From NCBI GenBank assembly GCA_050697555.1, contig JBOHAD010000130.1:1-5035 (forward strand): 5,035 bases of DNA. Direction: 5' to 3'. Below, piece by piece: positions 1 through 4,377 of this stretch; position 1 is the first letter of the stretch, and the number at the start of each line of letters is the position of its first letter. The notes under the pieces were generated by a model that was not told the origin of the DNA, did not search any database, and saw only the letters and a program-made list of their open reading frames with translations. The position numbers and the translations under genes were made by a program. The DNA is from DASQWP01 sp050697555. GTDB taxonomy: Bacteria; Actinomycetota; Thermoleophilia; Gaiellales; Gaiellaceae.

Positions 1-118
1 CGAAGGCACCGCCTTTGCCCGGCTTCACGTGCTGGAACTCGACGATGCGCCACACGCCGCCGTCGAGCTCGACGTGCATGCCGTTCTTGAACTGGTTCGT
101 GGAGACCGTCTCGGCCAC
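1..118 (-). CDS. efp: Translation elongation factor P, N-terminal part (truncated by window edge)
   Basis: EF-P enters the ribosome beside the P site and relieves stalling at consecutive prolines. Only the first 39 codons are here, covering the start of the N-terminal KOW-like domain. They contain the family motifs STNQFKNGMHVELDGG and FQHVKPGKGGAF, with the loop-tip lysine at residue 35 (equivalent to E. coli Lys34, the site that contacts the CCA end of peptidyl-tRNA and is modified in many bacteria). The start is GTG at 118-116. An in-frame TAG at 127-125 rules out any start further upstream. No Shine-Dalgarno motif precedes it, but a TANNNT box lies just upstream, suggesting a leaderless mRNA. 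It follows the pepQ-like gene after a 179-base gap, the usual actinobacterial neighbour order. The loop reads PGKGG; I cannot tell from this fragment whether or how the lysine is modified. Confidence 0.93.
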   Translation of the reverse strand, partial: MAETVSTNQFKNGMHVELDGGVWRIVEFQHVKPGKGGAF

Positions 119-126
119 GGCGGGCT

Positions 127-132
127 AGTTTA
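127..132 (-). promoter_or_regulatory. efp: Candidate -10 box (TAAACT) for leaderless efp transcription
   Basis: Read on the minus strand, positions 132-127 are TAAACT, fitting the actinobacterial TANNNT -10 pattern. Eight bases separate it from the efp GTG at 118, so a start site about 7-9 bases downstream would fall on or next to the start codon. This matches the lack of a Shine-Dalgarno motif before efp. No convincing -35 hexamer is visible about 17 bases upstream. The box overlaps the in-frame TAG and may be chance. Confidence 0.35.
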
Positions 133-139
133 GAGCTCA

Positions 140-289
140 TTTCGGGATGACGACTCGTTGCCGGGGTGGGCTGGGCGAGTGCGAGGCAAGAACGCAGGGA
201 GCGTTCGTATCCGGAGGATACGGGCGCGACTGAGGACGCAGCATCGCGCCGTCCAGCCCGGCCCGGCGACACAGTACTTCATCCCGAAA
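140..289 (+). other. 150-bp inverted-repeat element with a multi-helix fold (structured RNA or MITE-like repeat)
   Basis: This fills most of the 179-base gap between pepQ and efp. The ends are a perfect 11-base inverted repeat: TTTCGGGATGA at 140-150 and its complement at 279-289. Inside, 157-176 pairs with 251-270 over 20 positions (16 Watson-Crick, three G.U, one G-G mismatch). Within that helix three hairpins stand end to end with no spacer: 191-205 (5 bp, loop AGGGA), 206-222 (7 bp, loop GGA) and 223-250 (7 bp, GGCGCGA with TCGCGCC). Only 177-190 stays mainly unpaired. The three wobbles are G.U in the plus-strand RNA and A.C in the other strand, so the plus strand is given as the favoured RNA strand. 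It could be a non-coding RNA, a DNA palindrome acting as a small non-autonomous mobile element, or a processed spacer. There is no clear target-site duplication, and no known RNA family was recognised. Confidence 0.5.
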
Positions 290-297
290 GGGGCTCC

Positions 298-1356
298 TCA
301 AAGCAGCGTCAGCAGGTCCTTCGTGAAGGCGCTCAGCACCTCGGGCTCGTCCTCGGTGACGACGACGAGGTCCTCGATCCGTACGCCGCCGCGGCCGGCG
401 AGGTAGACCCCCGGCTCGACCGTGACGACGTGACCGCGCTCGAGCGTGTCCGTGGACCTGGGCCGGAAGACGGGCAGCTCGTGCACCTCGAGCCCGACGC
501 CGTGCCCGAGCCCGTGGAGGACGGGCGCGACGCCCGACTCCTCGATCTCGGCTCTGGCGGCAGCGTCCACCTCTTTCGCGGCTGCACCCGCTCGCACGGC
601 GGCGAGAGCGTGCTCCTGCGTCGAGCGGCAGACCGCGTACGCGCGGCGGAGGTCGTCCGGCAGGGGGCCCGTGGCAAAGGTGCGCGTGCAGTCCGAGCGG
701 TAGCCGTCGACCCGGGCACCCGCGTCGACGATCACCGTCTCCCCCTCCTCGACCCGCCGTTGGCCGGGATGGTGGTGCGGAAGGGCGGCGTTCGACCCTG
801 AGGCGACGATGGTCGGAAACGCGGGCGCCTCCGCGCCCTCCTCGTACAGAAATCGCGTCATCGTCCAGGCGAGCTCCGCCTCGGTGCGGCCGACGAACGG
901 CTCCCCCGCGAGGCGCTGGTAGGCCTCGTCGGCGATCCGGGCGGCCCGGCGGATCGCGTCCAGCTCCTCCTTGTCCTTGACCGAGCGGAGCCGGGAAACG
1001 ACGCCCTTGGCCGGGACGAGCTCCGTGCCGTCGGCGGCGAGGGCCTCGTGCCCGGCGACGGTGACGTGGTCGGCCTCGAAGGCGACGGGCCCCTCGCCGA
1101 GCTCGCTCAGGCGGCTGCCGAGGTCGTCGAGGAGGCTGCGGTCGGCCGTCACGAGCTCGACGCCCTCGATCTGCCGCGCCGCCTCCTGGTAGCGGCCGTC
1201 GGTGACGAGGAGAGTCGCGTCCGCGCGGGCGAGGACGGCGGCGTTCGAGCTCTCGAAGCCCGTGAGGTAGCGCACATTGACCGGGTTCGTGACGAGGAAG
1301 GAGCGCGCCCCCAAGCGCTCCGCCTCGGCCCGCAGGCGCTCGACGCGCCCGCTCAT
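298..1356 (-). CDS. pepQ: M24B metallopeptidase, Xaa-Pro aminopeptidase/dipeptidase
   Basis: A 352-residue cytosolic enzyme expected to cleave peptides at Xaa-Pro bonds with a two-metal (Mn or Co) site. The N-terminal creatinase-like domain spans about residues 1-125, with NPVNVRYLTGF near 24-34; the pita-bread catalytic domain follows from about 130. All five metal ligands are visible: Asp211 and Asp222 (VDAGARVDGYRSDCTRT), His285 (HGLGHGVG), Glu314 (VTVEPG) and Glu328 (RIED). His194 (LPHHHP) and His292 (VHE) are the expected active-site histidines. The length is normal for the family. The start ATG at 1356-1354 is fixed by an in-frame TAG at 1374-1372 with no other start between. An AAAGG motif at 1368-1364 sits 7 bases ahead, but motif and start codon lie in a hairpin. 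Aminopeptidase P and prolidase are hard to separate from sequence, so the symbol is tentative. Its place between aroQ and efp is conserved in actinobacteria. Confidence 0.92.
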   Translation of the reverse strand: MSGRVERLRAEAERLGARSFLVTNPVNVRYLTGFESSNAAVLARADATLLVTDGRYQEAARQIEGVELVTADRSLLDDLGSRLSELGEGPVAFEADHVTVAGHEALAADGTELVPAKGVVSRLRSVKDKEELDAIRRAARIADEAYQRLAGEPFVGRTEAELAWTMTRFLYEEGAEAPAFPTIVASGSNAALPHHHPGQRRVEEGETVIVDAGARVDGYRSDCTRTFATGPLPDDLRRAYAVCRSTQEHALAAVRAGAAAKEVDAAARAEIEESGVAPVLHGLGHGVGLEVHELPVFRPRSTDTLERGHVVTVEPGVYLAGRGGVRIEDLVVVTEDEPEVLSAFTKDLLTLL

Positions 1357-1378
1357 AGGCCAACCTTTGGCCTATGAG
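1352..1378 (-). promoter_or_regulatory. Perfect 12-bp hairpin enclosing the pepQ start codon
   Basis: Positions 1352-1363 (CTCATAGGCCAA) are exactly complementary to 1367-1378, leaving a 3-base loop at 1364-1366. On the pepQ mRNA strand the ATG (1356-1354) is paired inside the stem, and the likely ribosome-binding AAAGG (1368-1364) spans the loop and the top of the stem. In RNA this would be expected to hinder initiation unless melted, bound by a factor, or opened by ribosomes arriving from aroQ. It may instead be one end of a repeat element that runs up to the gene. Confidence 0.6.
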
Positions 1379-1391
1379 TGTGTGGAGGGGG

Positions 1392-1419
1392 TGTGGGGGA
1401 ACCGGGAGGTTCCTCCACA
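1392..1419 (+). other. 12-bp stem-loop with GGGA tetraloop, with a competing upstream arm
   Basis: Positions 1392-1403 pair with 1408-1419 around a GGGA loop, which fits the GNRA tetraloop pattern when read on the plus strand. Eleven pairs are Watson-Crick and one (1397 with 1414) is G.U on the plus strand, or A.C on the minus strand. An alternative arm at 1381-1388 (TGTGGAGG) is a perfect complement of 1412-1419, so two exclusive folds are possible. It lies in the aroQ-pepQ gap. Function unknown. Confidence 0.45.
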
Positions 1420-1433
1420 GCATCAAAGAAGGG

Positions 1434-1474
1434 GGCTCGCGGGGGAAACATGGTTTCCTCCGCGGGAGCGAGCC
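1434..1474. other. Long hairpin downstream of aroQ (terminator/attenuator-like or repeat)
   Basis: An inner stem pairs 1439-1449 with 1453-1463 around a 3-base ATG loop; ten pairs are Watson-Crick and 1443 with 1459 is G.U on the plus strand. An outer stem pairs 1434-1438 with 1470-1474, leaving a 6-base bulge at 1464-1469. In the aroQ transcript it starts 16 bases past the stop codon and is followed by a CCCTTCTTTG stretch, a poor U-tract. It could weaken read-through into pepQ or protect an mRNA end, but it is not a classic intrinsic terminator. Confidence 0.4.
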
Positions 1475-1489
1475 GAAGGCGAGGGACGC

Positions 1490-1918
1490 TCACGAGGGAC
1501 TCGCCAGCCACTTGAGCGCCTCCCGGTAGCCGTCGGGCCCCCTGCCGAGGATGCGATGGTTGACGATCTCGGCGATCACCGAGCGGCGCCGCCATTCCTC
1601 GCGCTCTTCGATGTTCGAGAGGTGCACCTCGACGGTCGGGACCTGCAGAAGCTCGACCGCATCGCGGATCGCGTAGCTGTAGTGCGACCAGGCGCCGGGG
1701 TTGAGGACGATGCCGCCGGCCCAACGCCGGGCGTCGTGGCACCACTCGACGTACTGTCCCTCGTGGTTCGTCTGGAAGCAGCGGGCGGTGCAGTCGAGCT
1801 CGCGGGCCCACTCGTAGATCCGCCGCTCCAGCTCGCCCAGGCTGATCCCGCCGTAGAGGGCGGGATCCCGCTCGGCGAGCACGTCGAGGTTGACGCCGTT
1901 GAGGACGGCGATTTGCAT
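1490..1918 (-). CDS. aroQ: 3-Dehydroquinate dehydratase, type II
   Basis: This cytosolic enzyme dehydrates 3-dehydroquinate to 3-dehydroshikimate, step three of the shikimate pathway; type II enzymes are dodecamers of a flavodoxin-like fold. The 142 residues match the usual length. The N-terminal signature LNGVNLDVLAERDPALYGG carries catalytic Arg17 and Tyr22. FQTNHEG (48-54), NPGAWSH (73-79, with Asn73) and EVHLSN (97-102, with catalytic His99) are all present, as is Arg110. NPGAWSHYS replaces the commoner NPGAYTHTS, a mild change. It starts at ATG 1918-1916, nine bases after the aroKB stop. A GGAAG motif at 1935-1931, partly before that stop, is a plausible ribosome site with a 12-base spacer. 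It is clearly in one operon with aroKB. The C-terminus ends in LASPS; the bases coding it repeat (CGAGGGAC) 13 bases further on, just beyond the stop. Confidence 0.96.
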   Translation of the reverse strand: MQIAVLNGVNLDVLAERDPALYGGISLGELERRIYEWARELDCTARCFQTNHEGQYVEWCHDARRWAGGIVLNPGAWSHYSYAIRDAVELLQVPTVEVHLSNIEEREEWRRRSVIAEIVNHRILGRGPDGYREALKWLASPS

Positions 1919-1927
1919 CCGGCGAGT

Positions 1928-3277
1928 CTACTTCCGGATGAGAGCGGTCAGCGCCCGCCGGGCCGCGTCGTCCGGAACCGTCGTGACGACCGGCTTCCCG
2001 GGCGCCTCGAGCAGGACGAAGACGCCCTCGCCCTTCTTGTCCCGCTTGAGGGCGGCCCAGGCTGCGTCGGGATCGGCCGCGACCGGCGCCGGCCGGAGAA
2101 CGTCCTCGACGGCGTCCGTCGGGAGGCCGGAGAGACGAAGGGCGGCGAGCAGCCCCAGCGCGACCGCGTCGCCGTGGGGAACGGCGTAGCCGGAGCCGGC
2201 CTCGAGCGCATGGGCGAACGTGTGCCCGAGGTTGAGGACGGTGCGGCGCCCCTCGGTCTCGTAGGGGTCCGAGAGGACGACGGCCGCCTTGTAGGCGGCG
2301 CAGGCGCGGATCATCTCCTCCTCCGGCAGCGCCCAGACCTCACGGCCCGCGAGCAGCCCGGTCTTGACGACCTCCGCCGTACCGGCACGCCGCTCGTTCT
2401 CCGGAAGTGTGGCAAGCACGTCCGGGTCGATGACAACCCTGGCCGGGAAGTGGAAAGCGCCGGCGAGATTCTTGCCACCAGGCGTGTTGATCCCGGTCTT
2501 CCCCCCGATGGCCGCGTCGACCTGGCCGGTGAGCGTCGTTGGCACGGCGATCCAGCGAACGCCGCGCAGGTACGTGGCGGCGACGAACCCGGCGACGTCC
2601 GTCGTCGAGCCCCCGCCGAAGGCGACGATCGATCCTTCGCGGCCGATTCCGAGCTCCTCCCAGAGTCGCCGGACGATCTCGATGGTCTTCGCCTCCTCCC
2701 CCGCCGGAACGGGATGCGTAGAGGAGGGCACGAGCGGCGGCGGGTGCAGCTCCAGCACGCGCCGGTCGGCGACGAGCGCGGACGGCTCCTCCAGCATAAG
2801 ACGAGCACCGCGTTCGAACGCGATCCGGAGGCAGGCGAGCAGCGCTCCGTCGGCGTCGCGGACAACCGCTTCGGCGACTTCCCCGTAGATTCGCTGCCGC
2901 GACTCGTAGAGGCGCCGGAAGTCGTCCTCACGCTGCGCCAGCGGTCGGTCCGAACCGCGGACGCGCTCCCACGCCGTCTTCACGTCGACATCGAGATAGA
3001 CCGTGAAGGCGCGCGCCCGCAGCCGCTCGCGGTTGAGCGGCGAGAGGACGGCCCCCCCACCGAGCGCGACCACGGTCTCGCGGCCTGCGAGCACCTCGGC
3101 GAGCGTTTCCTCCTCGATCCGGCGGAACTCCGGCTCGCTCCGCCGGAAGAGCTCCGGGATCGGCCCGTGCCGTTTCCCGATGAGCGCGTCCAGGTCGACG
3201 AACTGCCGGTGCGTGAGGCGCGCCACCTCGCGGCCGATCGTCGTCTTCCCCGCCCCCATGAAGCCGATGAGGGCGAT
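1928..3277 (-). CDS. aroKB: Bifunctional shikimate kinase / 3-dehydroquinate synthase fusion
   Basis: One uninterrupted frame joins two enzymes: AroK phosphorylates shikimate with ATP, and AroB cyclises DAHP to 3-dehydroquinate using NAD and a divalent metal. Counting from Ile at 3277, the kinase part (about 1-150) has Walker A GFMGAGKT (5-12), shikimate-binding Asp28/Asp30, the EFRRIEE arginines (51-57), GGG (73-75), a short LID with Arg111 and Arg127. The DHQ synthase part (about 165-449) has GEEAK (193-197), GGGSTTD (221-227), PTTL.GQVDAAIGGKT (246-261), GKN (268-270) and metal ligands Glu302, His352 and His368. The synthase portion is about 285-300 residues against about 350 normally; the first strands of the NAD domain and a C-terminal helical stretch are missing or condensed. 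The start is uncertain: no ATG, GTG or TTG lies in frame between 3415 (GTG, deep in aroC) and 3259 (ATG, inside Walker A). I end the feature at ATC 3277, where kinase homology begins. AroKB fusions are known, e.g. in Thermotoga. Confidence 0.92.
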   Translation of the reverse strand: MALIGFMGAGKTTIGREVARLTHRQFVDLDALIGKRHGPIPELFRRSEPEFRRIEEETLAEVLAGRETVVALGGGAVLSPLNRERLRARAFTVYLDVDVKTAWERVRGSDRPLAQREDDFRRLYESRQRIYGEVAEAVVRDADGALLACLRIAFERGARLMLEEPSALVADRRVLELHPPPLVPSSTHPVPAGEEAKTIEIVRRLWEELGIGREGSIVAFGGGSTTDVAGFVAATYLRGVRWIAVPTTLTGQVDAAIGGKTGINTPGGKNLAGAFHFPARVVIDPDVLATLPENERRAGTAEVVKTGLLAGREVWALPEEEMIRACAAYKAAVVLSDPYETEGRRTVLNLGHTFAHALEAGSGYAVPHGDAVALGLLAALRLSGLPTDAVEDVLRPAPVAADPDAAWAALKRDKKGEGVFVLLEAPGKPVVTTVPDDAARRALTALIRK

Positions 3278-3291
3278 GTGCTTGCCGAGCG

Positions 3292-3301
3292 CCCCTACCT
3301 C
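3292..3301 (-). promoter_or_regulatory. Purine-rich GAGGTAGGGG overlapping the aroC stop, likely ribosome site for aroKB
   Basis: On the minus strand 3301-3292 reads GAGGTAGGGG and contains the aroC TAG stop (3297-3295). It is the only strong Shine-Dalgarno-like sequence near the kinase start. It points to initiation around 3289-3280, yet the in-frame codons there (CTC, GGC, AAG, CAC) are not starts. ATC 3277 lies 14 bases past the GGGG, and ATG 3259 lies 32 bases past it. It supports coupled translation after aroC termination but does not settle the start. Confidence 0.45.
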
Positions 3302-4377
3302 GTGGCCGACCAGGGGATCCGCTCCACGTACGCGCGCCAGGCCGCGATGAAATCCCCGAGCGCGTCGCCGCCGAACTTCTCGCGCGCCGCGCGCGCCAGC
3401 TCCCAGGCGACGCACGCCTCCGCGACGACGGCGAGCGCCTCGACTGCGGCGACATCGCTCCGCTCGACGAGCGCCTCGCCAGGCTCGCCGGTCTCCAGGT
3501 CGGCCGAGCGGAGCGGCCGCATCAGAGTGGGCAGCGGCTTCATCGCGGCGCGCACGACGACGGGCTCGCCGTTCGAGACGCCAGCCTCGATGCCGCCGGC
3601 GCGGTTCGTCTCGCGGTAGTAGCCGCCCTCGTTGCGGAGGATCTCGTCGTGGGCCTCGGAGCCGCGCCTCTCCGCGAGCCCGAACCCCTCGCCGATCTCC
3701 ACGCCCTTCACCGCCTGCGTCCCCATGAGAGCCGCGGCGAGCCGCCCGTCGAGCCGCTCCTCCTTCGTCGCGTACGAGCCGAGCCCCGGCGGAACGTCGC
3801 GGGCGACCACCTCGACGACGCCGCCGACCGTGTCGCGCTCCCCCCGCGCCTCGTCCACGCGCGCCTCCAGGTCCTCGGTGACGACGCGGCCCTCGACCGC
3901 GATCTCGATCTCCCTGAGCAGCGCCTTCGCCACCGCGCCCGCCGCCACGATCGCCGCTGTATGCCGCGCGCTCGCGCGCTCCAGCGCGTCGCGGACGTCG
4001 GCCAGCCCGTACTTGAGCGCGCCCGCGAGGTCCGCATGCCCGGGGCGCGGGAGCGTCACGGGCTCCTTGCCCTTCCCCTCGGGGTCGTCCTCGGGCGGCC
4101 AGGGGCTCATCGCCCACGCCCAGTTCTCGTGGTCGCGGTTCCGCACGACGAGGGCGAGCGGGGTCCCGAGCGTCCGGCCGTGCCGGAGCCCCGCGACAAC
4201 CTCGACCGTGTCCGTCTCGATCTGCTGGCGCGGGCTGCGCCCGTAGCCCTGCTGCCGCCGGCGCAGATCCTCCTCGATCGCGGGGCGCTCGAGCGCGAGC
4301 CCCGCGGGAAGCCCGGTCACGACGGCGACGAGCGCGGGCCCATGGGACTCGCCCGCCGTGGTCAGCGTCAGCGTCAT
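3295..4377 (-). CDS. aroC: Chorismate synthase
   Basis: It removes the phosphate from EPSP to give chorismate, the last common step to aromatic amino acids, using reduced FMN. The 360 residues are a normal length. The N-terminal TAGESHGPAL (7-16) carries the conserved His12. RRRQQGYGRSPR (39-50), GTPLALVVRNRDHENW (71-86), RPGHADL (111-117, second conserved His114), TNRAGGIEAGVSNGEP (257-272), AAMKPLPT (277-284) and EKFGGD (333-338) match the family. The third family signature, usually RASARETA.RVAAG, reads RASARHTAAIVAAG here (134-147). The start ATG at 4377-4375 overlaps the aroE TGA as ATGA, and no separate ribosome site is visible, so translation is probably coupled to aroE. The stop TAG sits inside the putative aroKB ribosome site. 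The insert after residue 93 (PPEDDPEGKGKEPVTLP) is a loop also variable in other actinobacterial homologues. Confidence 0.97.
   Translation of the reverse strand: MTLTLTTAGESHGPALVAVVTGLPAGLALERPAIEEDLRRRQQGYGRSPRQQIETDTVEVVAGLRHGRTLGTPLALVVRNRDHENWAWAMSPWPPEDDPEGKGKEPVTLPRPGHADLAGALKYGLADVRDALERASARHTAAIVAAGAVAKALLREIEIAVEGRVVTEDLEARVDEARGERDTVGGVVEVVARDVPPGLGSYATKEERLDGRLAAALMGTQAVKGVEIGEGFGLAERRGSEAHDEILRNEGGYYRETNRAGGIEAGVSNGEPVVVRAAMKPLPTLMRPLRSADLETGEPGEALVERSDVAAVEALAVVAEACVAWELARAAREKFGGDALGDFIAAWRAYVERIPWSATR

Noticed and set aside
140..289. Insertion sequence or tRNA-like gene
   Set aside because: No transposase, and no cloverleaf with T-loop or anticodon features. Flanking bases show no clear target duplication, so only a structured element is claimed.
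166..801. 211-codon plus-strand frame covering the 140-289 element and pepQ 3' end
   Set aside because: Mostly antisense to pepQ; no ribosome site or motif. The structured element explains its first part better.
137..1426. 429-codon minus-strand frame over pepQ
   Set aside because: Same strand but another frame than the M24 peptidase; almost entirely Arg/Gly/Ala-rich and without a motif.
1480..1500. CGAGGGAC direct repeat (1480-1487 and 1493-1500) as a mobile-element target duplication
   Set aside because: The copies are only 5 bases apart, with nothing between them to have been inserted. Probably a local duplication or chance in GC-rich sequence.
1277..3619. 780-codon open frame on the plus strand
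   Set aside because: It is antisense to aroQ, aroKB and part of aroC, which have clear catalytic motifs. Its translation is low-complexity Arg/Pro/Glu/Asp text typical of a high-GC shadow frame.
3278..4117. Upstream extension of the aroKB frame across most of aroC
   Set aside because: The frame happens to be open, but the translation is Arg-rich nonsense over the whole of a well-conserved aroC. Kinase homology begins only at about 3277.
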